This document shows, one piece after another, positions 10,290 to 23,163 of a stretch of DNA of 64,000 nucleotides; position 1 is the stretch's first letter, and each line of letters opens with the position of its first letter. The position numbers were made by a program, and so were the translations under genes. The notes beneath the pieces were generated by a model that did not search any database, was not told the origin of the DNA, and worked only from the letters and a program-made list of their open reading frames with translations. Origin of the DNA: Angiostrongylus vasorum (Eukaryota; Nematoda; Chromadorea; Rhabditida; Metastrongylidae); assembly GCA_018806985.1 (NCBI GenBank), contig JADANN010000385.1, positions 1 through 64,000 of the forward strand, given 5' to 3'.

Positions 10290-11228
10290 TCTTGGCTATG
10301 CTGCGGATGAAAAGGTACAGCCGAATAACACTGATTAGCCCTTTCGCTTAACAAATCCAGCCTAATAGAACTTATATGTGCTGCCTCGTTGCATATGATT
10401 TATAACGGCTGAAGAAAAATAGCGTTGTAGCTGAGAAAAATTTTGGTCTTGTATTCTGGATACTAGCTCATTTATGATCGCCACGTGCAGAGCTCCAGTA
10501 TACTCTTACTACGCTCAACCATAGTTGTCAAGCTCAATAAACTCATTGCAAATAGATCATCTTTTCATAATAAAGCACCTTCAGCACAAAGTGGCATACA
10601 AACATCTGGCGGCCACAGCAATAGTTCTGAGTGTGTGCTGTTCACTTAATCGATTGGCTTCGCGGCTGTCTTCGCTGTGTCTACTGCAGACAGCACTCTC
10701 ATCTGAAGATAGGTCAGGGTTTTTCATAAAGCTACTTGCAGCAGTATGTGACTTCTGTGCAGCACACCCTCAACGAATGCAAATTCCGCCAGTGACAAGT
10801 TGAATTCACATATCTCGACGATACTCAAATAGAGTTAGTACGTATTGAAAGAAGCACACTGAAGCCGCGCCTTCTGGAGGAGTACACTGAAATTGCCAAA
10901 GTTCGTAATGAATGACTGAATGTTCAGAAATCTAAAAGGAGTGACCGCAGTGTTTTCTAAGACTGTATTGCAAAATATGGCCTATCGCGAAACAACAGAT
11001 AACGCTGTCACTGAAATGGAAATACTTTACTCACTGTTGAATTCTAATGACCCCAAGTTTGCTCATCGAGTATTATTTATTACTTCGAATTCCTCAGACA
11101 GAATGTCTGATACCGATGATATCGAAACATTTAATAATCTCCCTTCCTATCCTTCTACGGCCGCCACTATTCACAAAACTACTGCTGAGATCTCCTTACT
11201 TAATTATGTTGCTGCGTCCATTCTGTCA

Positions 11229-11618
11229 TAACCTCCCAACGGTTTACCGCCTCGTCGTGGCTGAGAGGTGTTCCTGTGTGTCAGACTGCGATGTGCATAC
11301 AGCGGAGAGATTCGTCCCCCGGCAGGGTCTCCCAAGCTGAGGAGTACGGCATTTCCATCAGGAAGCCTCGCTAAGAGTAAACCAATACACCAGGATCCGC
11401 CACCGTCCTGGTATCAAAGTCGCACGGTGGTAAACCTCCCTCTGATCCACAAGGGCTGCGACTGCCCGTGGTGGTGAAGACCTGGGGGCAAACTTTGGCC
11501 AGGCTGACCTCGGAATTCCAGGCAACCACATTGGCTTAACCAGCAAATCTCCGATAAGTGATGATTATGCTGGGGCCCGTACAACCAGTGAGGACGGGCC
11601 GTTCAAGTGTCAAGTATC
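11229..11618 (+). repeat. Interspersed family B copy
   Basis: Near full-length, from CCTCCCAACGGTTTACCGCC to TCAAGTGTCAAGTATC. It is nested in the long-TIR element. Confidence 0.9.
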
Positions 11619-11679
11619 AAAATTCTTCATAACTAGAACTTCCTTCTCTTAATGGAAATTCCCTCAACTGTCAGGGATT

Positions 11680-11966
11680 ACGTGTGCAGCAGTGGTCAGA
11701 GGCGCCCTGCAACACATACGTGGAATCGATCCCCGCGCCCTTGGCCCACCAACCCATCCATCCCCCTGGGGTCGGCAAATTGGTACCAGACTCGTCTGGG
11801 AGGATAACTGCACTGGCCAGGTACATCGGTAGGCCACCACGAGTTATTGTGAAGGCCAGATATGCATTCAATCACCTCCAAACGATGCTTAGTGAAGTCG
11901 AATGCACGGTGCATCCCCTAAGGAGATTGATCAACGCTGAGAGCTTTATACTTTTATCCTTTTATC
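11680..11966 (+). repeat. SINE family A, full-length copy
   Basis: The head GTGTGCAGCAGTGGTCAGAG resembles a tRNA A box, and GTGGAATCGATCCCCGCG is in the B box position. The body carries GGTCGGCAAATTGGTACCAG and the tail is the CTTTATCCTTTTATC type. This is one of the better-preserved copies. Confidence 0.9.
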
Positions 11967-12524
11967 GAATGCATCAGGTAACTATCGCAATGCAAAAGGT
12001 AATCCCAAAACATTACGCGATGATAGAGTTGCCCGAGTTGCTATGAAAAATATTATTCTCACAAAAACTCAAACTCAAACCATTTGTAATGAGTTTACTG
12101 AACTAAGACGTGAGATGAGACACAAGAAAAATAAGCAGCTTGAAAAACCTAGTTGAGCTAATAGGTGTGTACTGGAGCTTTGTCCGTGGTGATCATACAT
12201 GAGCTAATCTACGGAACACAAGACCAAAAATTTTTCTCAGCTGCAACGCTACTTTTTTCTTCAGCCGTTATAATTCATAATCAACGAGACAGCACATATA
12301 AATTCTACTAGGCTGAATGTTATTAAACTTAAAAAACTATTCAGGGTTATTCGCGTGCACATTTTCATCGGCGGCACAGCTGTATCATGCCCCTGTACAA
12401 CTCAGACTACTTTATAGTCACAGAGAGCCTTTAGGTAAAAGGAAGTCCTTATAATCAGCGGCTTATTGTGATTATGAGCAGCACAAACTCTTATTTAACG
12501 TCATGCAAAGGTGTGTTTAATGCA

Positions 12525-13785
12525 CATCAGTAGAAAAACGAATGTGCTCCGATGTGAGCTTGACACGCTCTCAATTGGTACTGAGTAGAGACTCCTTGAC
12601 TATCCAGGGCTTCCAAGACTGCTTCTTTCTCGACTGAATCAAAGGCCTTTTTGTAAATCGATGGAGGTGAGACAGAGCGGTCTTTTGTACCTCGCGATAC
12701 TTCAGTGAGCCTTGTTACCGTGTAGATGTGGTCCATTGTACTAAATCCTTTTTCGAAACCCTGCTTGCTCACATGGTTGTGCTTCGTCTAGTGTTCTGTC
12801 AATCATGTTTAGGACGACCCGAGTGAAAAGTTTGTAATCGACAGACAGTAAGCAGATTGGACGATAGTTGCCGATATCCTGTAGGTCACCCTTCTTGAAC
12901 AATAACACGGTCTTGCTGGTCTACCAGTGGGCAGGGACCTTGCATTCGGACAGGTAACGTGTGAAGAGCCGAACCAGTGTGTTCACGGCGGCTGAGAAGC
13001 TTCTCCAGGTGTTCTGGTCTTAACCTGTTCGGACCTGGTGCTGTTCGATTTTTCACCGACGAAATAGCTTGTCGTATTTCGGAAGGGGGAACTGGTAGTA
13101 CTGGCACATTCATCCTCCTTTATTTCATATGTGGGCAGATGGGCGTGACTACTGAAGAGATCTGTGTAGTAATCGTAAATGGTTTTCTCTGTTGGCTTTC
13201 TGGAAGCTGTAACTGCTCGGTCTAAGCGTCGGAGCGCAAGCAACTTGGTTATGCGAGTGAAGAAGTTTCGGTGGGTTTTGCGGATACTTTTACCAACCTC
13301 CGCAGCTCCAACCATGACTGCTGCTCTTCTTTCTTTGAAGTCCTCTTCCATCGCCTCTCAGCATTGTTTTGCAAGTTCGTACTTGAGTTGTCAGTTGCTT
13401 GCAGCTCATGTGATTCCACGATGGCGCACCAGCTCGACTGCTTCTCGAGACACACGTCTGTTGGTTAGTTTCGAATCTCAACTTGCGTTGCGTTAGTGTT
13501 AAAATATCGAACGAGTAAATCATATTCTGCTGCTATCAAGAACGGGATCTTCCCAACAGCCTACTGATGACCCTGAATAAATCCCAATTCGTGGTGGTTT
13601 TGAGACTTCGTTCCTTGAATTTTGCGACTTTTTGTCCTTCCCGCGATGAATGGAATCTTGTACGAAGGAGGCGATGGTCTGATCTCGTGTAGAATTCCTA
13701 GCCAAAAGCGACATCGGTTACGCAACGCCTACGATTTACTACGATTTGGTCTATTTCATTATGGTGCTGTCATTGGATCACATTC
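12525..13785 (-). pseudogene. RTE-type retrotransposon fragment (endonuclease end to RT fingers/palm)
   Basis: Minus strand, 5' to 3': endonuclease tail (RDQTIASFVQDSIHRGKDKK, 13690-13630), linker, then RT pieces IRQAISSVKNRTAPGPNRLR (about 13075), GFEKGFSTMDHIYTVTRL (12755-12700) and KKAFDSVEKEAVLEALDSQG (about 12640). These match the TAPGPD, GFRKGFSTIDHI and DLKKAFDSVE blocks of RTE elements. The element is cut at 12525 before the catalytic YADD box, and stops interrupt the frame. 12957-13500 is duplicated at 8095-8660. Confidence 0.9.
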
Positions 13786-15730
13786 ATCATCTATACTGCT
13801 GACAACTATAGCTTCAAGATAACTCGCTGTGGAATTAAGTGTACTCCATTCTATGGTAGTTCCAATATCTCAGCTACTAAACTTAGCCGCTCATTTCTCT
13901 TTATCGAAAAGAAAAATAAACTTACCCGAAAAAGGTCATAGGTCAACCCAGGGTGGAACATTAGGATAACAGTCATGTCAGCTAGACAACACCTTCGCAA
14001 CAGTAATGTCAGCTAGAGAAAACATTTGAGAAGCACATTCTACTGCTAATTTACTACCAAATCAATTGCTAAAGAGGACTGCTGAAGAAGTGAGTTGTTA
14101 TGAATGGGCTCTTCAGGATTGATCTTTATGGCGAAGGTGGGCAACCTCTCACCTTTTTGCTCGACTTCATTCCGTAAATCTGGATGTGCACTCTTTCTGA
14201 CGTTATCCTAGAACTACTCTTGGAGTTGAATCAGTCGATGATGACCTCTAAAAAGTCACATGCTCCTCTATGCACTTTAACTGATATATCTGTCTCCTTC
14301 TTCAGTGGTCTCTCGTGATTCATGTCCCACGTACAACTCCTAGATGCTTTGTGCACATTGTGTATTGGGAACTGGTAAAATAGAACAGGATACTCACAGA
14401 GTATGCGTGCTTACACCATCCATCTGCTTCAACGCTGCCTGTTTTTGGAAACAGTTTCCTACTTCTATCGCCACAAGTTTTTACTGATGCTTTCAACGTC
14501 GAATTCGTGGCATCCATTCTACAGTCAACAATTTACAACTTAAAAGTAAAAAACAACATATCTTTACTTTGTAGATGCACATATGCGGCACATTTATACC
14601 TATATTTGTGTATATAACTTTCACTTTACCTCCTTTAGATGTGGAAATCCAAGATAGAAAATCATCAGCTGAGGTAACACATCTAATATGCGAAGATGTT
14701 GCAAATAACAAATGTGCTTACGACAATTCCGAAGTCACATTTTTTGATGGTCACTCAATAGAAGAATTTTGATCTCCATTCATTCTTCCTTTTGTAGAAT
14801 GGTGAGATAGAGTGTGATGGGCTCTACGTACGCTCTGTTTTGATCCGTTTCCAAAGACATGCTATTCAGCATCAGGCTTCTTACTGGTTGCCTCACCACC
14901 CGGCGTCGTTAGCCAGAGAACAAAATATGAGCTCTCCTGAAACTAATTTGTTGCTAGCTTAGCCACTGATAGTTCACTGCAGTCCCAATGCTGCATATCT
15001 ATTGGATTCTCAGGCTTTCATCATGGAACTACACTACTGCAACGATGGCAGTGAATCCCAGTGTCATTTCACTCCTCATCTGATATTAAATAGAAAGGCC
15101 CATATTATTTCAGCTTGGGTAAGCCTGCTCGATGAACTGGCCGTTATCCATTGCAGTTCAATTCTGCAAAATCTCCAGGCGTGAAGAGGTACTAAGTCAC
15201 TCGAGCCTCGCATTTTAGAGGTGTAGAAAGGCATCTCAGAAAACGTTCACGAAAATCTTATTACTTTCACCATTCAGTACATACGATATTCTTTGTGATT
15301 TCTCGACACTGATTTTCATTTAAACACGGCATGAATAGTAATTGCTTTGGTGGTTGGTAAGATTACACGTGGTTCTTACTAATGCTTATTGTTGTTAATT
15401 TTTTCGACGCCACCGCATTCTGCAGCACTGCCATGATTCGAGGCGGATGTAAACAGCAGTTCCTTCATTGGATGACGTTCTCGCTTTGTCTGTGGCATCA
15501 CTAAGTACTGCTCTTTCATACAGAACTTCGCCTGTTGTTGAAATGAACTGACCACACTAAGCAGCTTCTTAGGGGTACAGAACGCTTCCTGGTCAACTGC
15601 CTCACAAAAATTATTTTTCTTCCTTATTATCGGTAGTTACAAGAAAAAACAGCCTATGTGGGACATAAGAATTCAATGCTTGATTCTACAGCAATTCAGT
15701 TTTTTTCTTCTCGTAAATATTGTTATGGGT
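13786..15730. other. No gene supported; one small frame noted
   Basis: The only notable item is a plus-strand frame at 14575-14772 starting MHICGTFIPIFVYITFTLPP, hydrophobic at its start with two later cysteines. It has no recognised relative and no exon context, so I do not call it. Confidence 0.5.
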
Positions 15731-16115
15731 TCTCCCAGCGGTTTACCGCGTCATCGTGGCTGGGAGGTGTTCATGGGTGCCGGGCTGCGATGTACAACAG
15801 GGGCATTCATCTCTCTGCAGGGGTCTCCCAAGCTGAGAAGGAGTCTGGTGTTTCTATCTGGAAACCCAGCTAAGAGCAAACCAATACTAAGAGTACCACC
15901 GTCTTGGTATCCAGACTAGTCGCATGGTGTGAAACTTCTCTTGATCCACAAGATTGGCTAATGACTGGAGTGGCGACGACCTGGTGCAGACTTTGGTTAG
16001 GCAGACCTTGGGAGTCTAGGGAACCACAGTAGCTAAATAAATCAACAAAATTCCGGAAAATGGAGGTTCTGCTGGAGCCTGCAAAACCAGTGAAGACTGT
16101 CCATCCAAGTACTTA
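15731..16115 (+). repeat. Interspersed family B copy, diverged
   Basis: Starts CTCCCAGCGGTTTACCGCG, includes GTCTCCCAAGCTGAGAAGG, ends CAGTGAAGACTGTCCATCC. It is more diverged than the copy at 11.2 kb. Confidence 0.85.
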
Positions 16116-16440
16116 GGTAAGCATTATGAGTCACGGTCATCGCCCTTGATGGAAGTGAACGAGAAATACCGAGAAATTACGCTCAAAATAAGTGTTAAAG
16201 AGATGTTATATGCTCTCAATAATAAGTTTGAACTTTTTGCAAAATGTCGCATCGTATAACTTTGTGATGTTCTGAACCCCACAAGATTTTTAACTAATGA
16301 AAACCTATCGTTTATTGTCTAAGAACCACCATTGATATGTTTAAATCGCCGACAAGCCTTATTGTTTTGAACCTGCCTTGAAATCAACGGTTGTCCGGAA
16401 AATATTATCACATGAGGACCCCCGACGCATTCATAACGGG

Positions 16441-16722
16441 TAAAAAAGAATAGAGCTCTTGGCGTCGATCAATCGCTGAGTGAAACGCCATGCATTCGAC
16501 ATCATTAAGTACCGTTTGGAGGTGATTGAATGCATATCTGGCCTTTACAATGAGTCGCGGTGGCCTACCGATGTATAGAGCCAGTGCTGCTATCCTCTTA
16601 GACAAATCTGGTACCGATTTGCCGACCCCGGAGCGATGGAAGGCATGGTGGGCCATGGGCGCAAGGATCAATTCCACGTTTGTGTTGCAGGGGCGCCTCC
16701 GACCACTGTGCCACACGCGCCA
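16441..16722 (-). repeat. SINE family A copy
   Basis: Full-length in minus orientation, from the tail (AAAGAATAGAGCTCTTGGCG) to the head (CGACCACTGTGCCACACGCG, complement of the A-box end). Confidence 0.9.
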
Positions 16723-16774
16723 AAACGACACGCGCTTGCAAAAATACATCCTTAAATGCCAGACAACCATTATT

Positions 16775-17300
16775 CTAAACTAGAGAGGTAGAAGAGAGAG
16801 CGCGCATAGTAAGTGATAAGGTCATCTGTATCACCTGTACTCCTGTTGGTCGTCGAGTGACTCGAGCGGACGCCAGTAAATCTTCCATTTTTCCCTGTCG
16901 AGTGCAAGAGTAGCCCATTGGGTTCTACTTGATCTAAGGGATTCGTTGGGCAACACATCCTTCTTCTCTTCGACTGTTTGGCGTACAGAACGGCATCTTT
17001 GATTTTTGACCGTTGACGTAGGTCGGAGCTACGGATCCCATCCTTTACTTGAGTGGAACGGGATACTCTTAGCGTCGTCCTTTCGACTATGCGTTCGATA
17101 ACACTGAGTGATCTTTCATCCTGCTTACGCAGCGACCAGATTTCTGACACATACGTTAGGGGCAGGAAGGATCGTTGACTCGAAAAAGTGGGCACAGGGG
17201 GTGGTGTTCTTTGTCTTCTTCACTACATGAACGATACTCTTGAAAGTTCCCCAAGCTGCTCGTTTCCTTATGCTCAGCTCTGGAGCTAAGCCGTTCATCA
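16775..17300 (-). pseudogene. RTE-type retrotransposon, C-terminal RT fragment
   Basis: The minus strand reads SQRSFLPLTYVSEIWSLRKQ then DERSLSVIERIVERTTLRVS, TQVKDGIRSSDLRQRSKIKD and later CCPTNPLDQVEPNGLL. This is the region after the RT palm in RTE-type elements (usually L-T-Y-[AG]-S-E-T-W, then V-I-E-R-x-[IM]-E-R). A frame of 141 residues is open from 17195 to 16773, but the element lacks its catalytic part. Confidence 0.85.
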
Positions 17301-17353
17301 TATTGATTTCCCGACCTAGATAGACATAACTAATAAGTATAACCTAATGAAGC

Positions 17354-17640
17354 ATAAATGAAGGATAAAGCTCTCGGCTTTGATCAATCCCTGAATCCCT
17401 GAGGGGATGCGCCATGCAATCGACTTCATTAAGTATCGTTGTTGGTGATTGATTGCATATCTGACCTTTACAATGACTCGCGATGACCTACGATGTATCG
17501 GGCCAGTGCTTCTATCCTCCCAGACAAATCTGATACCAATCTGCCGACCCCGCGAGGATGGAAACCTTGGTGAGCCACGTGGGCGAGCATCGATCCAAAG
17601 TGTGTGTTGCAGGGCGCCTCAACCATTGCACCAAACGCTC
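17354..17640 (-). repeat. SINE family A copy
   Basis: Minus orientation. It carries CTCTCGGCTTTGATCAATCC, a duplicated CCCTGAAT, CTTTACAATGACTCGCGATG, and ends near the complement of the A box at 17640. Confidence 0.9.
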
Positions 17641-18334
17641 ACATCATATAACACATTCATATGATTCCTAATTTTTTGGAGGACCCGCTATGTATCGATA
17701 GCAGTTCATTGATACTCGGCTGATAAATTGCAGTTTACTGGCTGCCCAAAAAATGGAGTTCCAGTTTTGTAAAGTAAGCAAAGCCATACATGGTTTCGAA
17801 AACACGGAAAATCCAATGGTTTATTCCAGTGGATATAGTTCGCTATCAGATGAGACATTGTTGTTAATAGTTGAATACTCAAATTTCGTTTTCTTGGGCA
17901 CTTAGGAACATTGTTGAAGTGGGGGTAGAGGTGTCATGTTCCCTTCAACGATCTCCCTGGTGGCTTCTCTCTACACGAGTAATGGTCTCTCGTCTACGAG
18001 AAATACTCGTCCGCAAAACAGTTCTGTGCAGATTACCAACTGCACATAACAGCATCTAGGTCCGATCCCGAGCTCAATCTATGGCGGTGAAGTTGTCAGT
18101 AAATACAAAAAAGTGCAACAAAAAGTCTTCATGGAGGGAAATAAAAGGTCGTGAAGAAAATTAGTGAATATCCATTACTTCGATCGATGTATGAGTGCAA
18201 CACTCAAGCCAGTATTTACGTGATAAATAAAAGCAGCAGGTAAACATTGCAACGACTTAAAGAAAACCATCCACATCAAGTGCCTTATCATCGCTCTTGC
18301 TAGAGGCTGCACAGTATTAATTTACTTACTAATT

Positions 18335-18665
18335 TGTTGGGGAACGGATTGCACTATAGTAGTGATATCCGTTATCATGAGCATGGTGTTAGTTCGATTC
18401 CGCTCCGGGCCAACCAAGCCTCTGATCCCTCCGGGGTAGGAAATTGGTACCGGACTTGTCTAGGAAAGAACTTCTGCAATCCAACTGGGGAACGCTCCAG
18501 CCTGGCTATCTCAGGACTCCAAGGAGAATTGCTCGACCAGCATTCTACGAAATTCAAGATGAAATGAAAATCCACAAGCACCAACCGAAGCCACACGTAA
18601 GAACATGGAAAACCTTCGTGGACGATGGATGCGAGGAAACGATTTGAGTATGAGAAGCGCTGGGA
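18335..18665 (+). repeat. SINE family C copy
   Basis: Related to 34548-34880 but not to SINE family A except for a shared CCCTCCGGGGT/GGTACC patch. It has a B-box-like AGTTCGATTCC, then GGCTATCTCAGGACTCCAAG and GAGAAGCGCTGGGATCCGTA, each matched in order by the other copy. Confidence 0.7.
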
Positions 18666-19699
18666 TCCGTACAGTAGACGTGAAGATCAATTAAAAGTAA
18701 AAAATAAAAAAGCTCTTTCCTTAGTTAAGTGTCATTCCTTTCCTGCTCAGACAACTGATACAGATGACTTGTACAAAATTGGAAACATATTTGTAGGATT
18801 TTGCACGAATTTTTTGCATCGATTAACTATGTGGAAGTGCTAAAGTTTTCCTTTTCCATATGATTGATCTATTGTAACGTCAACCGGTGGTTCATTTTCC
18901 TCATCCACATGTTTTCTTATTCCAGCAACAATACAGGTAAAACGACGTCACCCTCAACATTGTGATTTTTTTGCACCTGATTTTAGCCATTCTTTTTCGT
19001 GCAGTCAGCCTAGATAAGCTCAAAAGCGTTAGAAACCGTAAAAATGACCCGTTGTAAAGGAAATCTGAATACACCCCTCTTCAATTGTGGCAGATTAACA
19101 AAAATCAAGGAACACAACCGTCCCGTACCAAAGCGATATTTGTAGGAGAGAGAATCGGGACACTAAATACTAGCTGCAGCTGAAGATCCAGAAGCTTTGA
19201 AGCACTACAATGCAAAAACCACTTATCACTGACTTCATTAACACTTAGTTATTCATTAACACGAACAGGAGACTCCATGCTATCATCCGTATTCCTAACA
19301 TCTTTATTGCCATTCTCAATGAGAAGTCAGAGCGAGGCAAACCTGAAGCCGTTGTCAGCCGAGATGGCTTAAAGCCATAATATTGAACTCTCGATCAACA
19401 AAAATTTTTTCTGTTAGGGTAAACAGGGAAATCCATTAGGAGCATGAAAGTGGACGGCACCAAAATAGAGTGGCGCGAGAGAAGACTGGGGGAAACAAAA
19501 AGCAAAAGTCAACGAAAAAAAATTATGGAAGGACGATAACCTCACCGGTAGGTGTCATGTATTCTGGGTTCTTTTAAAATACTCGTTAGAAGTAATAGAA
19601 CAGTGACTTCTATTTTACAGCTAGAAATTACGGAAAGCTGCACCAATTCACTGACATCGCAGTATTTGTACCTATTGACTGATTAGGTATATAGTGCTA
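18666..19699. other. No recognisable feature
   Basis: AT-rich, with no conserved frame or known repeat. Confidence 0.55.
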
Positions 19700-19975
19700 G
19701 CGCGTCTAGTGCAGTGGGCGGAGGCGCCCTGCAATACACGTGGGATCGACTCACGCGACCCAAGCTCATCAACCCTTCCATCACTCCGGGTTGGCAAATT
19801 GGTACCACACTTGATTGGGAAAACAGCACGACTGGCTCGATGCATCGGTAGGCCACGATTCATCGTAAAAACCACGTCTGCATTCAACTACCTCCAGCGA
19901 TACCTAGTGAAGCCGAAAGAAAGCATGGTGCATCCGTCAAGAATTATTCAATGCCGAGCTTTATCTTTTTTTTCA
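19700..19975 (+). repeat. SINE family A copy
   Basis: The head GCGCGTCTAGTGCAGTGGGC (A box) and GTGGGATCGACTCACGC (B box region) are followed by the usual body and a CTTTATC tail. Confidence 0.9.
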
Positions 19976-21369
19976 TCGATTGATTTTTTATTTTGAATTC
20001 ATGTGGAACCGAAAGGAGCTACACTTTCAAAAAAGATATCTGAGCTCATAATGATCTTCATCGCTCGAAATAAGAACTATCTGAATCTAGAGAACATCAT
20101 CAGCAGAAGCGAGTTTTTCTTTTAATCCTATTACGATAGGAATTCTTTTTTTTCTGAAATGTTAACTGGACCACCTTTTCCCAAGTGGGCCTTTCTTACC
20201 TATGGCAACACCACTGTGAAGAGTTTTCGCCTGAAGTTGTCACCTTGTCATCATATGTTTATTTTTAAGAGCAAGTTATTGTGTAGATTCCAAGAAGCGC
20301 ATGTAATTTATTGCTTCCGACTCAAATCGGATGTAGTGTTGTCTGGTGCCAAGAGTTCCTGACGGACCTTTTTTCAAAAGCAATTCTAAGGTATAGGACA
20401 GATATTATGGGACCGACAAGATTAGTGTAGAACTTTTTTCATCTCATATCCCATATCATTTCGTGAGGTGGTATTGATCCAGGGTGATATTAAGAATTAT
20501 TAATGCACACTGACGTGAATTACTGGGCATATATTTGGTCAGCTTCACAATTTACTTCTACTGCTCATTTCTACGTAAATTGATAACTTCCGGTATCTCG
20601 CTACTGTCCGAAATGATCTGTAACTGCACCGTGGTGAGGCCTGGTGAGAAGAGAAGGGATACGATGCAGTGATTAGTTAGTCTGTCCCAAAAATTTCGAT
20701 AATGAGCTACAATTCGCTTCCATTTAAACAGTTATTGACAGTGGTAAGATTATTTTACTGTCAGCTCTCCTGTACTCCTTTGTCCAGAAATTAATTCCGT
20801 ATTTGAAATTTCACTTTTCTTGTTTATCTTTCAGCAGCAGTTTTCTTAGTTCGAGCTGCATTTTTGCAAAAATGTTGTAGAATACTTCAGAGCTCACTTT
20901 AGGCAAATCTATTCTATAAAGTTCAATTCCAACATAAATTATGTCTGCGAAAAATCCTACGTGTCAGATTTTCAGATCTTTAAAAAGCAGTTTCGACAAG
21001 TGTACTCCATCAAATTCAAGCTCGGGTGTAGTGCTTCGCAAGCGGCACGAAAGAGTAAGGACGTAAGGAGTCAGCTCATGAAGTTTGATCCAAGCTTGGA
21101 CATTTTTGCTTGAATTTAGAGTTGCTCGTTATTTCTGCAAGAAGTCCGCGCTTCACATTGCAAGTCTTGTGTGCTAATACTACTTCATGTCTGCAAAGTA
21201 AAACAGGTTCTTGAAATAGCATTAGCGAAAATGATTTTAACATTTTGCGTTTTACATTTCTTGCCTTCTAGCGCTAAGCTATAGCCGTGTTTCGTTATCG
21301 CCTTAACAATCGATTCACCGGTAATGTTCAGTTTGGTCAATATTGTACATAGAATCCTGCTCACGGGTG
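19976..21369. other. No recognisable feature
   Basis: AT-rich with scattered homopolymers; no conserved coding signal on either strand. Confidence 0.55.
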
Positions 21370-21535
21370 AATGCTGATGGCACTGATCAATAGAACTGAG
21401 AGACAGGAGAAACGAAGGACATGCATGGTGTGCTGGTGAATGCGTTAGCTCCCCCAAAAGGATAAAAGCGCATTCGTTCCCCATCGCAGAACACCTGTGG
21501 TCGGAGTTTTGCAAATATCTCAGCACCATTGTGAT
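21370..21535. repeat. Half copy of the foldback MITE
   Basis: Matches only the right arm of the element at 5986-6313: AACTGAGAGACAG, GGTGAATGCGTTAGC, GCGCATTCGTTCCCC, TTGCAAATATCTCAGCACCA. The left arm is absent. Confidence 0.8.
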
Positions 21536-21539
21536 TGCA

Positions 21540-23163
21540 CATAAAGCTTTCTGGTTTCAATGGTTTACTAACACCAGTAGTATCTGTATCACCAGTATTT
21601 CAGTGATTCATCGAAAAAATTCGAAAGAGCTCCAAAAGATTTCATTAACCACGTTACCACAGCTAATGTGTAGGATCCACTTACTCGAGGGACATGAAGA
21701 GCATCACAGCTTTAGTATAAAGCCTCTAATCCTCACACTCTTTAGCGCCAAGTTTGTGAGAAGTAGCTGGTCGGACGTCATATTGATTTTACTCATACCT
21801 GCGTTCCCAGATGGAAATGTCGAGCGTGCCTTTATTCTGAGAAATGCTACTGCGGGGTTGGGCATCCACTGTACGACAAAATACCCTTCAGCTACAATTA
21901 GGCGGTAAAAGCAATACGGGTTCATGGATACGACGACATTGCGTAATTGACTCAATATTAATTCGATTTTGTCGTACAACTAAACGTATCACCTGTAATA
22001 AAATTAATGACGGGACGAAAGCGAGATGTTACTAGTAATGTATTCATTCGCACTGTTGCACAAAAGCAATTGCTCAATAGATTCTACCTGTTTGAGGGAC
22101 GAGACATGTTTGGTACCAGAGTTTTGATATGGCGAGTTTTTTTTACTGCTTTTTGATGAGGAAGCACACAGGTAGCTCACCAAACACTACCATGGGTTCT
22201 GATATATTATGTTGGAACGGCTCGCTGTTATAGGAATACCAAGCAGTTGAGAAGATTTGGTCGCAATTAGCTGTTCGCGTTTGCCTGCGCCACGCGGGGC
22301 TTTTCGTGATTAGCAGACACAATGCCGGACACCTCAAACTTGGATAATTAAACCTTTACACACATATTATTTGCGCAGCAACGCAATAAATTCCGAAATA
22401 AATGTACAATAAGTTACGAGCAAGGTGCTCCAGTGGGCACTAGTAGAATGGCTAACAAATTGTATTAACAATGACACATAATGTTATCCAGCATGTTGAT
22501 GAGCGCATGAGATACAGTTAGGAAATATTGTATTGCTTTGACCACAACAAGGTTAGGATTTACGTGCTCACAGTGCAAGAATGTGACAGCGAATTGCCGG
22601 GACTGCTTTAGCAACGAGGATGAGAATTTACGGAGTAGAGTGTCTGTGAACACTGCGAGAATTTAGGATAATTATTACCTCAACAACACGTATTAGATGT
22701 GAATCGCTGATAACCTTAATTTACTGATAATGCAACAGCTTAAGACTTTAGTTCACAACATTTTTGCACTCGCGAATCCAAGGAGTTGTGAAGGAGGAAT
22801 ATTAAGTGCGAAAGCAAAATGAAGGGGAAGGGCAACGGCGTGTTCCAAGGCTTCGTCAGAAGGCAAAGCACTGTGCTAAGAGGCGTGACTGCTCCAAGCG
22901 AGTGGCGTGGGCCGCGGGGTCACGCCATGGGTCGCTAAAGGTCTCGCCCCTAAGCAATGCGTCGTGCCTGGTATTATACCAGGTAGTATATCTGATGGTT
23001 ACAGTTGCCGTATTTACTGGCGTGTCCCATGGTTAGGATGGGATATGAATGTAGGACACTCGGCACCATCAGAACACATAAAGAATAAAATTACAATAGA
23101 GGACATTTTCTATTAGATAATGTTTATTGGCCGATTTGTCGACATATTATCCACCTCGGAAAG
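21540..23163. other. No gene supported; GC-rich patch at 22810-23040
   Basis: The patch contains a 17-nt palindrome CCTGGTATTATACCAGG (22967-22983) and GGCGTGGGCCGCGGGGTCAC. Its open frame has a composition unlike the surrounding DNA but no recognisable domain. The remainder holds nothing I can name. Confidence 0.5.

Larger units (their letters stand above)
10290..12385. mobile_element. Element with about 300-bp terminal inverted repeats, carrying nested insertions
   Basis: The block 10290-10560 is the inverse of 12075-12385. Matching pieces include TTTTTCTTCAGCCGTTATAA (12256-12275 against 10420-10400) and GATCATACATGAGCTA against TAGCTCATTTATGATC, also GTAATGAGTTTACTGA against TCAATAAACTCATTGC. 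Arms carry substitutions and indels, including an insertion of about 40 bp near 12100-12140. The interior holds one family B copy (11229-11618) and one SINE (11680-11966). The rest (10561-11228) has no recognised transposase; a frame at 10920-11231 is unassigned. Confidence 0.75.

Noticed and set aside
11684..12046. 120-residue plus-strand frame
   Set aside because: It runs through a SINE copy; the same frame appears in other copies with indels.
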